Below are positions 35,001 to 44,510 of a stretch of 64,000 nt of DNA, piece by piece. Location of the stretch: positions 25,289,484-25,353,483 of the forward strand of contig NC_092564.1 in the NCBI RefSeq assembly GCF_037975245.1. Reading direction: 5' to 3'. The notes under the pieces were generated by a model. It was given only the letters and a program-made list of their open reading frames with translations. It was not told the DNA's origin and did no database searches. Made by a program: the position numbers and the translations under genes. The stretch's first letter is position 1, and each line of letters opens with the position of its first letter. The DNA comes from Apostichopus japonicus (taxonomy: Eukaryota > Echinodermata > Holothuroidea > Aspidochirotida > Stichopodidae).

Positions 35001-37571
35001 CTTCACCTGTGTTTTTGGCTCCGGTTCCGACTTTGGCGTCCCTAGAGAGGCAGATACATAATTTCGCCGATCGTTGTTCACAGCAGATTCTGGGCAAAGC
35101 GTTCTACGATCTGTCTAAAGATATAGTCTTCGCTGCTACTAAACGCGAATCAATGACGAAAGTCCTGAAGGTTGAACCCAAGGTCAAAAATCCACGCCCA
35201 AGTCTGACGGAAACACAGGATACAACAAGTTCATCATTCCTGGACGGTTTATCTATCAAAACGGATTCCATTGTGGATGATGTATTTGAGACTAACACTT
35301 CTTGTGATTCTATACAGAAGGAGGAATCGAATAACCAATACGAGATACTCCGTCCGATATCAGAGTTGCCGAGCTCGCTGAGGCGATATCAGGATACGTT
35401 CGGTCGACCGAGATACGAATCAGAAACTTACTTTAGACCAATTTCAGCTGGCAACCCTGACATCCCACAATTATTGACCAGAAAATCGAAATATCGATCT
35501 CTTTCAGAATCTGATAATGTGACTTCGGTAGAAACAAACAAATTAGACAATGAATTGATCCCCAGTCCTTCCAGCTGTTTTAAACCAGTTTCGCGAAAAT
35601 TTGAATTTGAATTTAACAGCCAGACACCGACCGACACAGATTATACAGATGAGGGCGGCAAACTCGATAAAGGCGGCGTTGTAAATGGTCATTTAAGACA
35701 TCCAAAACTTAAGTCGCGCAGAAGGGTGAAGAAAAACGTTACGGACCAAGAGACACAGTGTTCTGCTGATGAAATTAAGCGTGTTACTGGATGGATTAGC
35801 AGGCGAGAACGATTTAAAAGTGTCCACCATATGAAAGAGGTAGAAAGCAAAGATTTCATTTTCTCAAAAGACGGGGCGTCGATTAGTCTGCTAACTTCAT
35901 TACAAGAGGGATCCGAACCGACGACAGATTCCAAGACAGTGACCAAACCGGTATCCAAGGTAACCACTGGGCATGTCGACCTAAGTAGAACTCGCGCTGT
36001 AAGTGAACCCGCAGCCGATCATGATGTGCAGAGACCGCAAGTCCAACCTCGGTCAAAATCTGTCGCCAAACAATCGACCATCGATAGTGGATATTCGGAC
36101 GAAAATGGCCATAGTTGCGGTAATCAACCGATTCGTCCAGAAACTTCGGCTCATCCAGAGGGCACAGAATCACCGACGAAGAGATCTAGTCCCGACGGAG
36201 TCAACCGTCCACCGTCAGAAGATCAGTTAGTGAAAAGCGAAAATTCTGATAACTTTGATAGTCAAATTAAGGTTCTTAGTTCCACGAAGGAGGAGTTAAA
36301 TTCGACCTCAGATGTACTGCAGTTAACAAAGTCGGACAATACTTCTGACCGTCAGAATCAGGATCCTACTGTTTCAGAGGCTTTCCTAAACAGGAACGAA
36401 AGGGACCATTCTGTAGAGAGTTTGCCCAGGAGGAATCCAAATTTAGGAATCGTGGTCAATGGATACGTCAGTACTCAGAGTGACACCATTGACAAAACAC
36501 ACCCATTTGGATCTTACTGGGAGGAATTACTTTACCACTTGGAGAACGATCCAACATTCCCAGTTCAAGAGTTTATTAACAGAGTGAAGAGCATCTCTAT
36601 GGACATCGAATGTAACCAGACACCACCGGACGTCGACTTCGTAACCACGAAAGAGGAGTCTGGTCAAACAGAGGTAAACGAGGGTCCTGAATCGAAACAA
36701 CTCTCACCTCAACGTGTGCCGGTGAAACCAAACTGTTGTCGGGCCCAAGGTTGCGGTATACAAAGTGGAATTGTTGGTAGTAAAAACAACTTTCAGGTGA
36801 GATGAGAAATATGGAAATATGTCGCGATCTTATCAAATGGAAACGTTATCATATTAATCTACTTAGACCGAAAATGGTGATTTTTTATTTATTTATATCG
36901 TTATTAATTGTAGAGTTTACAAATGGCGGTATTTACTTGGCCGTGTTTATTCTAATCCGGATCGTATCATCTATCTATTCAGGAATATATGCCGCGCATA
37001 TGCTGCGCATTTACGCATTTATACATTCAGGTTTAAATCGGAAAATATATAGGGCGTTTGTTACACAGCAATACTACATGCAAATCGAAGTGAATTTTCT
37101 GCCTTACGTGTTCAAGGATGGCTTAACGTGGATTAAACTCCTATTTCTAAATGTAAAACTTACAGAGCCCGTCTCATTCATCCATTTTGAATGTATGTAT
37201 CTACACTAAACTATACATAGTATACTCATTCACATATATGGATACTATTTATCATTCCTTTATAGCATCTGTCCACATCATCAACGATGAGATTTTCTCA
37301 GCATTTATATCCTGTTCATACTATACGTTTTATTTACTTATATCCTCCCTTGTTATAGGTCAACACGCAGGGTGGCGGAGATGGCTCATTAGGGGTCTCG
37401 ATAAGAGGACCGCGGAAACACACCGTTACCGAGTGTAGTGTCATCTACACCGGGGATGACTTCTACGAGGTTCTATATGAAGTCTCTTTAGCAGGATTTT
37501 ACGTCATTTCCGTAAAATGGTCAGACAGACATATCACAGACAGTCCGTTCATTGTCAAAGTCTCTTTTTAA
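28791..37571 (+). CDS. Filamin-like protein: one CH domain, two filamin repeats, hydrophobic N-terminus (5' partial)
   Basis: Six exons join in phase: 28791-29021, 29130-29252, 30921-31147, 33077-33365, 34200-36796 and 37359-37571, giving about 1226 residues; the 5' end is missing. Order: hydrophobic segment at about 12-36 (SGLIYLFFSVICLL core), linker, one calponin-homology domain (119-225; KKTFLLSWVQK, GVPLCALAEA, YTREDVMFPYIAMI), filamin repeat at about 250-379 ending TNSPFSVDVV, a Ser/Thr-rich disordered linker (380-1135), and a last filamin repeat ending KWSDRHITDSPFIVKV at the stop. CH domains bind actin and filamin repeats bind receptors or crosslink; a cytoskeletal scaffold role is inferred. 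True filamins carry two CH domains and many repeats, so this is a divergent relative; the CH domain most resembles filamin CH2. Insect jitterbug-type proteins are a looser comparison. Confidence 0.85.
29130..29252 (+). CDS. Filamin-like gene, short linker exon
   Basis: Acceptor TTATAG, donor CAAG|GTATAT, phase 1 on both sides. Encodes KSVRPNFFKDTFKETEIHER and RGDQSVLQ, with no known domain. If the donor is not used, the frame reads on to a stop at 29324-29326, which would give a short product without the CH domain. Confidence 0.6.
30196..30483. mobile_element. hAT-like MITE remnant in intron
   Basis: Ends CAGCGGTTCGCAAACTTT at 30196 and AGTTTGCGGACTG at 30471-30483 are imperfect inverted repeats of the CAGTGGTTC..AAACT type. 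The interior carries ACGACCCA near the left end and a C-rich run at 30267-30275. Flanking octamers do not match, so the exact ends or the duplication are eroded. Confidence 0.55.
30921..31147 (+). CDS. Filamin-like gene, CH-domain exon 1
   Basis: Acceptor ACAACCAG, donor GCCGAG|GTAAAA; enters in phase 1 and leaves in phase 0. It encodes the first three quarters of a calponin-homology domain: FLLSWVQKSIPD, FTTSWCSGVPLCALAEA, PGTCPRYDLL and VNNCRLGMKLIRRSF, close in layout to filamin CH2. Confidence 0.85.
31331..31627. mobile_element. hAT-type MITE with perfect 8-bp TSD
   Basis: The left end CAGGCGCGTAGCCAAGG and right end CCTTGGCTACGCGCCTG form a perfect 17-bp inverted repeat. GCAATGAT flanks both sides (31323-31330 and 31628-31635). 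The element is 297 bp, non-coding, inside the intron between exons ending 31147 and starting 33077. It has poly-G and poly-C runs near the right end and an internal GCGCCACCATGGTTGGCGC palindrome-like core also seen near 51039. Confidence 0.9.
32436..32523 (-). mobile_element. tRNA-Ser/Leu-like SINE head
   Basis: On the minus strand TATGGCCGAGTGGATAAAGG matches box A and the D-arm of class II tRNAs, and GGGGTTCGAACCCC is a perfect T-arm (box B). The anticodon stem is poorly paired and the acceptor ends do not pair, so it is a tRNA-derived SINE or pseudogene rather than a tRNA. A related diverged copy lies at 22394-22478. Confidence 0.6.
32782..32886 (-). mobile_element. Second tRNA-like module, possible SINE head
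   Basis: The minus strand has a good T-arm CGGGTTCGAATCCCG, a possible anticodon stem-loop CCGCATATAAAGCGG with 7-nt loop, and a T-run (TTTTTTT) just after TGGAGG that could end Pol III transcription. The 5' half is too long and its acceptor does not pair, so a functional tRNA is unlikely. A (CTGT)n stretch lies 60-80 bp downstream on the same strand. Confidence 0.4.
33077..33365 (+). CDS. Filamin-like gene, CH end and start of filamin repeat 1
   Basis: Acceptor TTATCCAG, donor CGAAG|GTAAAT. PMLMAHPLYTREDVMFPYIA closes the CH domain. After a short hinge, CLATGSGLVTAIVGRKAKFN begins the first filamin repeat (G-x-G, VGRKAKF = the usual VG..A.F strand). Confidence 0.85.
33707..34078. mobile_element. 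hAT-type MITE with perfect 8-bp TSD
   Basis: Ends CAGTGGCGTAGGAAGG (33707-33722) and GGTTCCTACGCCCTTG (34063-34078) are inverted repeats, 12 of 16 matching. AAATAAAT flanks both sides (33699-33706 and 34079-34086). The interior is G/C-run rich and includes a local near-duplicate of CTCATTTGGA and GGCCT(C/T)AAATGCAATTTGGTGC-like words. It sits 121 bp before the acceptor of the large filamin-like exon. Confidence 0.88.
34200..36796 (+). CDS. Filamin-like gene, large linker exon
   Basis: 2597 bp open in one frame, acceptor CTTCGACAG, donor TTTCAG|GTGAGA. It completes filamin repeat 1 (GFYQISYIPPSVGKYHLSVL, TTNSPFSVDVV), with an insertion of about 30 residues between strands (roughly EDFDSRRPSS to NNNDTAG). 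It then encodes a Ser/Thr/Asp-rich low-complexity linker with basic patches (RTRRRVIKRVVKG, KSRRRVKKN), the phrase STIDSGYSDE and a more ordered FGSYWEELLYHLEND near the end. The last 20 residues begin the final filamin repeat (QSGIVGSKNNFQ). Confidence 0.9.
37359..37571 (+). CDS. Filamin-like gene, terminal filamin-repeat exon
   Basis: Acceptor TTGTTATAG, phase 0. Encodes VNTQGGGDGSLGVSIRGPRK, then DDFYEVLYEVSLAGFYVISV, then KWSDRHITDSPFIVKVSF and TAA. This is the canonical second half of a filamin Ig repeat (GAG.G.L.V.I.GP, Y.V.Y....G.Y.I.V.W....I..SPF.V.V), and it lies at the very C-terminus, where filamins carry their dimerisation repeat. Confidence 0.9.
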   Translation, partial: VNTQGGGDGSLGVSIRGPRKHTVTECSVIYTGDDFYEVLYEVSLAGFYVISVKWSDRHITDSPFIVKVSF

Positions 37572-38040
37572 ATTCCTCAAAAACAACGGGGATCCGATGA
37601 CGTCACCAAAACGAATGCTTATATACATTCATATCACACACAGCCCATTCATACTTTTTTTTAAGAAAAAGTCGCTCATGAAAGAACCTGGGCACGAAAA
37701 CCAAACTACCGAACGACTGATCCGCTCTCAATCCCAGTCCCCTTGCATCGGGGATGTGAATGTGTGATATCGTCAGGTGTGTATCACCATTCCCTTCGAA
37801 AGGGAACAGATACTACACATGATCTTAGCCAAAATGCCCATCTATTGCATAGGCGGATCAAGAGGGAGGGGGGGGGGCAGGGGAGGTCTCGAACCACTTT
37901 TCTTCGAAAATAGTTTTATTATATTTTTTCCGGAAAGAAACTAAGTTGATACACAGAAATACGACGGTCGTGGATGTTATTCGTATTCACCGGAAGTAGC
38001 ATGCTGAAATAACGCAAGAACCAGAAACCCACTAAAATAT
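37572..38040. other. 3' flank of the filamin-like gene
   Basis: Likely 3' UTR and spacer. No AATAAA was seen close to the stop codon. It contains ATAGGCGGATCAAGAGGGAGG followed by a G-run at 37870-37877, resembling one end of a MITE without a found partner. Confidence 0.45.
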
Positions 38041-38835
38041 GCATGGATGGATGGCAACAGGTTGAAAGTGACCTCATCGAAAACAGAGTTCATTCAACTT
38101 GATTCACGATGGAAATTGTTAAAATGTAAGCTGGTTGATAAATGTGTAAATGGTAAAATGAAAATGGTGAAAAGATCACAGGAAATTAAATACTTAGCGA
38201 CGTGGGTTGACGACCAAATGACGTTAAAGAGTAATATCATAAATACATATATATAGAAGAGCAATGTGGATATATAGATAAGATCAAACAGATTCGGAAG
38301 TACGTTAATCAGGACGCATGTGCCACTCTCATGCCTTGGCATGGTGCTGTCACACTTAGATAATTATGTAAATGCTATATTCATTGGTGTACCAGGTTCC
38401 GAATTAAATGCGCCTCAAAGAATGCAGAACATTGCGGCAAAGACTGTGCTAATTAAACGCAAATATGACAGTAACTGGGATTGTCTTAAAATACTACATT
38501 GGCTTCCAATTAGATTGCGAATTCAGCATAAGGTCCTTACTGTAGTGTACAAATGTCTGAACAAAAATCCAATGAACTATCTGCGCGATCTCTTGGTAGA
38601 ATTGCCAAGAAGTAACCGGGACATGAAATTATCAAATAATAATAATAATAATCTATCAACGACTATTAATTCCTTTAACAAGACGTAAGACATTTGTTGC
38701 ACGGTCTTTTAGTGTTATGGGCCTAAAATGGTGCAACGGTCTACGTAATGATGTTAAAGAATTTCAATATGTGGATTATTTTAATAGTAAACTTAAATCA
38801 CACCTGTTTGAAAAGGCTGTAAGCTTACTTCCTTT
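38041..38835 (+). pseudogene. Decayed LINE reverse transcriptase C-terminus
   Basis: Three broken frames in order read as the part of a non-LTR reverse transcriptase after the active site: WMATG.. then DGNRLKVTSSKTEFIQLDSR and IKYLATWVDDQMTLKSNI (38047-38256); LGMVLSHLDNYVNAIFIGVP, QRMQNIAAKTVLIKRKYDS, LKILHWLPIRLRIQHKVL and YKCLNKNPMNYLRDLLVELP (38320-38688); then RKTFVARSFSVMGLKWCNGL and FNSKLKSHLFE (to about 38812). At least two frameshifts and a TAG at 38257 separate them. It is distinct in sequence from the LINE at 23.4-27.3 kb. Confidence 0.85.
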
Positions 38836-39473
38836 CTCAAATTGGTTATTATGCCTTTTTGTGTGTATGTGTTTTGTCTTCTTACTGTTGTACGGTGTAT
38901 TTGAAGATTTTTTTTGGGATCGTGAATGCGTTATATAAATTTATGGATGTGATTATTATTTCAAGCGGCCTTATCGTTGGGTCCTTACCCCCCCCCCCCC
39001 AAAAAAAAAGAAAAGAAAAATTGCCACAACAGAGGAAGTTCAGACCTATACATACCGCTTATGTCACTATATACTGTGAATTAAGAGGGAGCGGTATGAG
39101 AAGTCAAGCGAAGTATAATTAACTCAATTAAGAGAATTATCGGTGCCAAAAGCCTTTAAGTGTTCAATGGTATCGAGGGGCTCACTCACCTTTAATTAGG
39201 TTAACTTATTTACTCCTAATCTGTAAATAAGTCACCTGTCGGCATGAAGATTTGATCGAAACAATACAAGCTTTAATCAGAGCAAGTAATTTGGAATGGT
39301 AAACATCTTCTTTTGGTGGTTTGAAGTCTTATTTGGTTCGGCAAACTATAATAGGTATCTGTATACAGTGTCTCTATGTGGTATGTGTTGTCCACCTAGG
39401 TTCGATATATGGACACCCGTGACGTCACAACCATGTTTGTACCGCTTAAAATTGTTGGTTTGGTGTATATATA

Positions 39474-39518
<45 letters not shown>

Positions 39519-39523
39519 TATAA

Positions 39524-39616
<93 letters not shown>

Positions 39617-40640
39617 TATATATATATATTATAGTAATAATAATAAGCAGAATATTTTATTTGATGAATTGTGTACAGCTAGCAAACAATCAAAATAATG
39701 TATTTACTAAATTATGAAGTAAATGATATCTTTATAATGTACTGAGAATGTATTGAGATGTATATATGCAATTGGCAAACATTTCTTGGTGAAAACGGTT
39801 GATTAATGTCAATGTCATATCCATAGAAGGTCAATAAAGCTATTTTTTAAAACGGAAATAAAGGTAAACGCTCACTTTACTTCTTTTAGCTTCGTGTATC
39901 ATGTTCGTCTGGCTCAAATGCGTCAAATAAAACATATCCCTCAATAAATATTTTTCACACTTATGCAGCATTATTTTCCGCAAAATGTTTAACTGATGCT
40001 AATCAGGTATTCACTAAAAAAAAACACAATATAAATTGACACTTTGGAGGAATGAAACCAATATAATGATCACTAGTTTAATCTTTTTCAAAGAGTGGCA
40101 GCCAAATTTATAACATTATTGAAATATTATTACGTTTCATATTATATCAGTGTTCATATTATCATTCAACATTTAATAAAATAAAGAGTGATATAAACAC
40201 TGGCTTGGTTCGTAAAAACAACGAAAATATTAAGAGAAGGAACTTAAAAGCAAAACAAAAATAACAACAAAACCTGAGTCAAATTGTATTGGCATCCTTA
40301 CACATATTGTGCTGAAAATATGTTTGTCGATCTTATATTAAATTTGGACGACTAAACTTTCACCAGCCTAGATGCAGCCATGTTACATATTCGAAAGTTC
40401 CTCCAAAGTGCTTAGTGTCATCAAAATTACATGTAGAATTTGGGGGGAATTCCTCAAATAATGAATTATATCACGAAATAAACCCATTCCCCTCACTTCT
40501 GTCTGCTTTTTCTTACTTTTGCAATGTTTGGTAGACCACCCGGTGGGTGGGGGTGGCTCGGGCAGTCGAAAGACTGGTTGGGCACTGGGAACAATTATAT
40601 CACAGTGCCGCCTTTTCAAGTTAATGTTTCCTTCAGTACG
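38836..40640. other. AT-rich intergenic DNA with long (TA)n
   Basis: No gene seen. Contains a C-run followed by A-run at 38989-39009 and the (TA)n tract listed separately. Confidence 0.5.
39463..39630. repeat. (TA)n microsatellite, about 165 bp
   Basis: TA units with TAAATA interruptions, followed by a short (TAA)n at 39633-39646, possibly the tail of an old LINE insertion. Confidence 0.95.
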
Positions 40641-40647
40641 TTTGTAC

Positions 40648-40654
40648 TATAAAT
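40648..40654 (+). promoter_or_regulatory. Candidate TATA box of antizyme gene
   Basis: TATAAAT lies 230 bp before the first antizyme ATG on the same strand, with C/T-rich DNA and a G-rich patch nearby. The distance leaves room for a 5' UTR of about 200 nt. This is position-based inference only. Confidence 0.3.
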
Positions 40655-40883
40655 GCGACCACAAGATTCTTTATCCCATTTTCTCCTTCCCTCCAAGTCA
40701 CCTTGACCACGGGCTGTAGCCTACATCCCCTCCCTTCACCCCCCTCCCCGCCCTCACTCTCTCGGCAAACCTTGGCACGGTAACAAAGTGGTACTACTGA
40801 TAGGAAAGACGACCGAGTTTCTCGAAGTGGTGGCGTCTGTCAACAAAACAACTTCAGCAGTAACGTGATACAAATGCGTCATC

Positions 40884-41119
40884 ATGAATCAATTTCAGCT
40901 GAATTGTCAAAACAAAAAGAAGGGTGGATCGTGTATCCAAACTTTCGAGCTTGAAAAGTTCCCTGTTCTCCCCAAAATTTGTAAGTCTGTACCCATGGTT
41001 CGCACACTGATGGGGTCTAGCATGCTAGATCGAGGCACGACGTCCGACGATGACGATCCACCGTTACAAAAGTGGCTAGCTAGACGAGGGAAAATGTCTG
41101 CCCTCAGCCTTGCAGAGTT
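40884..41119 (+). CDS. OAZ: Antizyme coding exon 1 (ORF1 start)
   Basis: Starts MNQFQLNCQNKKKGG and ends MSALSLAEL with donor GAGTT|GTAAGT in phase 2. A second GTAAGT at 40981-40986 lies inside the exon. The N-terminal 37 residues are Lys/Cys-rich and could be skipped by starting at Met38. Confidence 0.85.
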
Positions 41120-43769
41120 GTAAGTGTTACAAGGATAGCTTCTAATGCTAGGCCTACTGTACTTAACCTAGGCAATTTTAGCCTAACGTTACAGTTACCA
41201 AATAAAGAATCATTGAAACTTGTTCACAGTGCTACAGAACACGGCCGTCCATTATGTAGTTGTCAGGTCTAAGTTAGGCAAGACACAATCATAGTGATTA
41301 TGATTAGCTTTATGGTTGGGTGGCTGATAGTTAGGTCTTGCCAGTTGGTTCGGTTGAGTCTCTCACTCTGTGTCCTCTCAAACTGTCAGGTTAGCCTAGG
41401 CTAATAATAGTTCTGTCAGACAACGGTTGCAAAACTATTGGTTGTCAGTTATAACTGTTTGCAGATATAGTAGCCTAGTTAAGTAAACTTCATTGGAGCC
41501 AGTCATCTAAATTAAGCAGACTAACATGTAAGCAACTTTTAATGCACAAAGTGAAGTTGTGGTAAGAGTGCCCACTCCATTTATATAGAGTTCCTGATTC
41601 CAAAACATCGGGAGCTCAAAATTGCCGTTGTTCACTAGTGATGAGTGGAGTGGCTTGTGGATTTGTTGTTTGTGGAAATGTGGTTTGCCTCCCTCAATAT
41701 TTTGAGAAAGTGGGGGAAATTCTTAGACCTGTGCATTATCCCCTGTTGGATGGCAATGTTAAAAGGATTTTTCTAGTGACAAGCACTGTGAAATTTAAAT
41801 TGAAGAGAAAAGTATTCCATGCTGCTAGTTGCTTACCCTATATCTTTTCCCTAGCTCAAGATATGGTTACTTGATTTTGAGTGGCTTAACCTTCCACAAA
41901 TCGAGAAAGTTTGATCTCTGCAAGGGCCTGTGATGTCAGCTGGGCAAATGCTCTATACTTAGGCTATCATCATATCCTTGTTGAATTTCCTCTAAACCTG
42001 ATACACTTTTGCTCAACTTTTGCTTAGCTTTCAAAGTTCTCTGTTCTTTAAAATATAATCAAAATGTATCTTTTTTGTAGGAATTTTCTCTATGGAGAAA
42101 TGTTTCACAAATTATAAAGAAAAAGGAAGACATTTTCAGTTGAATCGCTCTGATGAAACCCAATCTTCTTTTGCCAGATATATTGACAAAATATCACAAG
42201 CTTTGCAAAAATATGCATATCTCCTCAGAGTACAAAATGCTTGAAAGTTTCAGACAATTCTCAGCACGTTTGTAAAGCAATCAACCTCAGCCATCGGAAA
42301 ATCCTTTTAACTTTGTCCAAATGTGTTTTCCTTCTGTATGGCAACAGGACTTAACATGTTCTTCTCAAGAGATGCCATTCACATTTTTATGTCATTTTTT
42401 TTACCACACAGGGAGAGCTGCAAGAATTACACTTTCCAGCTGGGCCGTGGACCGCAGCGGTGCTCCTGATGTCCCTTCAGGGTTGACAAACAGCGCCACT
42501 CTGCTGAAGGCAGAAAAAAACAGTCCAACTAAGGAAGGACTGCTTGCATCGGCATTCTTTGCAGTGAGTCATTCTTTAGTTGTTTACTGCACTGTATAAT
42601 TTATGTTTATGGCTCATTTATTTCTGCCATTAAATCACGATGACATGCAATTCGTTAATAAAAAGTTATATAGCAATGAAGAGGCAGCAAGAGCAGAATT
42701 AAGACAACTTTTCGAGTCTGGCCCCTTACAAAGTAAAACAAGAAAATTCAATTTTCTAAAAATTTCAAAAGAATTCTGGTTGTTTGTTTCCAGTTCTTTT
42801 AACATATTTCTTTCTTTTTCAAAACCAGGATGTTGGCCCCAAATGACGATTTCCGTTTTCTAACAATCAAGTCCAACTGTTTGGCTTAACAAGGCAAAGC
42901 CTGTAACTGTAGAATAATCTGCAATTACTCCACTATTTCATTTATGTCACAAAGTGACAAATACACTGTGATAAGAGACCTGTTCACCTGAAGTAAACAT
43001 GTCCATGCGTGGAATATCATGCGACATTACATACTGTCATCTCTATCGCGTGGTTTAATGATAACGATGGTGGTGTGCTTGTTTCTCTAATTGGAACAAT
43101 TTACCAAACGTGTGCAACTGTATCTGGCAAATATTAAATCTTCTGACATTTCTTTCCTTATTTCAGAGCCCCGGTGATGGGAAAGGAAAGGTCAGATTTC
43201 TAACATTTCTGCATCAGCTCGGTGACAAGAAGGCTGTGGTGAAGTGGGACACTGCGGTGACTAGAGGGATGCTGTATATCCAACTACCTGAAGATCCTTT
43301 GCATGAATGCAGCAGGGACAGGTAAGTTTGTTAAAGCTACTGTGAAAAACAAGAAGAGGCTGATGGTTTGGGTCAAGGCAAAAAATGTATGGTTAATAAA
43401 AAGTGGACTTTACACGAATTAGGTTAAATTGGGGAATTTAAATGTAGCAGAGTTTAAAATTCTCAGAATCAGTGAAAATTTTCTCAAATTTCTATGCACA
43501 GTTCTTATTTGCCGCCTTCTCATCTCCGATTTTCTCTTCCATTTTCACAAACTTTTCCAATTCGTTGTTATTCTTGCAGTCTCGTGGAACTTCTGGACGT
43601 AGCTGAAGAGTTCAGTTCGAGGGCGATCGTCTTCTTCTCCAAGAAACGGAACGACATGAAGCAACTCGTCCGAACGTTCAAGTTCATCGGGTTTGACATT
43701 CTGCCGCCGTCCTGTGACTGGATTCCAACTTCGCAAGAATATTTCTTCATGAGCTACGAATTCGGTTAG
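40884..43769 (+). CDS. OAZ: Ornithine decarboxylase antizyme (programmed +1 frameshift)
   Basis: Coding exons are 40884-41119, 42412-42563, 43167-43321 and 43580-43769, with splice phases that agree throughout. ORF1 ends in LGRGPQRCS and a UGA at 42467-42469; the main domain lies in the +1 frame. Reading UCC then GAU gives a product of about 243 residues, near the length of vertebrate antizymes. Family marks in ORF2 are VKWDTAVTRGMLYIQLP, CSRDSLVELLDVAEEF, VRTFKFIGFDIL and YFFMSYEFG at the end. Antizyme binds ornithine decarboxylase monomers, sends them to the proteasome without ubiquitin and blocks polyamine uptake; polyamines stimulate the frameshift, closing a feedback loop. Two in-frame starts exist, 40884 and 40995, the second in better context (acccATGg). 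The gene stands alone, not in a cluster. Confidence 0.95.
42412..42563 (+). CDS. OAZ: Antizyme coding exon 2 (carries the frameshift site)
   Basis: Acceptor TTACCACACAG, donor TTTGCA|GTGAGT. In frame 0 it reads ESCKNYTFQLGRGPQRCS and stop; in the +1 frame it reads DVPSGLTNSATLL, KAEKNSPTKEGLLASAFFA. The overlap of the two frames is about 55 bp with no stop in either before the shift site. Confidence 0.92.
42461..42476 (+). promoter_or_regulatory. OAZ: Antizyme +1 programmed frameshift site
   Basis: TGCTCCTGATGTCCCT: the shift codon UCC (42464-42466), slow stop UGA (42467-42469) and following U are the hallmark UCC-UGA-U of animal antizymes. The upstream CGG-UGC matches the conserved 5' context (human ORF1 ends CS then stop, as here). 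UGUCCC just downstream resembles the conserved 3' motif of invertebrate antizymes. Confidence 0.95.
43167..43321 (+). CDS. OAZ: Antizyme coding exon 3
   Basis: Acceptor CTTATTTCAG, donor GACAG|GTAAGT, phase 0 in and 2 out. Encodes KVRFLTFLHQLGDKKAVVKW and RGMLYIQLPEDPLHECSRD, the start of the folded antizyme core. Confidence 0.92.
43580..43769 (+). CDS. OAZ: Antizyme coding exon 4 (C-terminus)
   Basis: Acceptor TTCTTGCAG, stop TAG at 43767-43769. Encodes SLVELLDVAEEFSSRAIVFF, SKKRNDMKQLVRTFKFIGFD and YFFMSYEFG, the most conserved part of the family, which contacts ornithine decarboxylase. Confidence 0.95.
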
Positions 43770-44510
43770 AGTAACTTTGGGAGAGATTTGTGTCGTTAGT
43801 TTCCATTCTTTATGCTTGCTTTGCATATTGTGTTTTTCTTTTTCTTTCTTTTTTCTTAATTTTTGTTTGTCTTTTTGTCGGCACTTCCTATATGTGCTTT
43901 ATGAAAGAGCACATAATATTGTGTTGCTTAGACAGTATTTAAAACCAGGAATGAAGTATTGGGTTCTACTGAGTTCCAGCCAATTCCTGTTAGGGAAGGC
44001 TTGCAAAATTTAACCAACGATCATCGCCGGCCCTGCCCGTTGCTAACCAGTGTAATGACACACCAACTTGCTGTTAATGAGTCACGCTTGAACGCACACA
44101 TTTCCTGGCTTCCAAGAGTGTGGAGAGTTGTATGCACTGACTATGAGACCACAAATTAAGCCTCTAAATTACAAAAGAAGACCAAATAATGAGCTGCCAC
44201 TTTGGTCCAAGTTGTATACAAAAGGATCATAGAATTCTCGCTGCAGGTTTAACACTAAGTCAATGGGAAAATCTAGCCTAACCATAGGTTTGCAAAAAAA
44301 CAAAAAAACACACACTTTGCATAGCTTTGTTAAAACTTTAAATTAGCTGGAAACCAGCAGTTGTTTAGAAGGTATGTGCTGTAGTGTTGAAGAGGAAATG
44401 TATTTTATGTACACTGTTGCTGTGGCAATGGATTGAAGGTTTTAACCTTGAGTACTTTTCACTGGAATAATATTTTCGTTCTCCAATGTGATTTATCCAT
44501 ACACAATAAA
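43770..44510 (+). other. Antizyme 3' UTR candidate with polyadenylation signal
   Basis: No coding continues after the stop. AATAAA at 44505-44510 is the first clear polyadenylation signal, giving a 3' UTR of about 740 nt; a second ATAAAT follows near 44840. It includes one arm of a diverged inverted repeat (43985-44110). Confidence 0.5.
43985..44110 (+). repeat. Arm A of an inverted repeat pair
   Basis: GAAGGCTTGCAAAATTTAAC and GATCATCGCCGGCCC here match, on the opposite strand, GAAGGCTCGAAAATTTAACC and GATCATCACCGGCCC at about 44990-45095, with further similarity (TTGAACGCACAC / TTGAGTGCACAC). Two diverged copies of one dispersed repeat in opposite orientation. Confidence 0.65.

Noticed and set aside
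34368-36173. Several minus-strand frames of 60-100 codons
   Set aside because: Antisense shadows of the large filamin-like exon.
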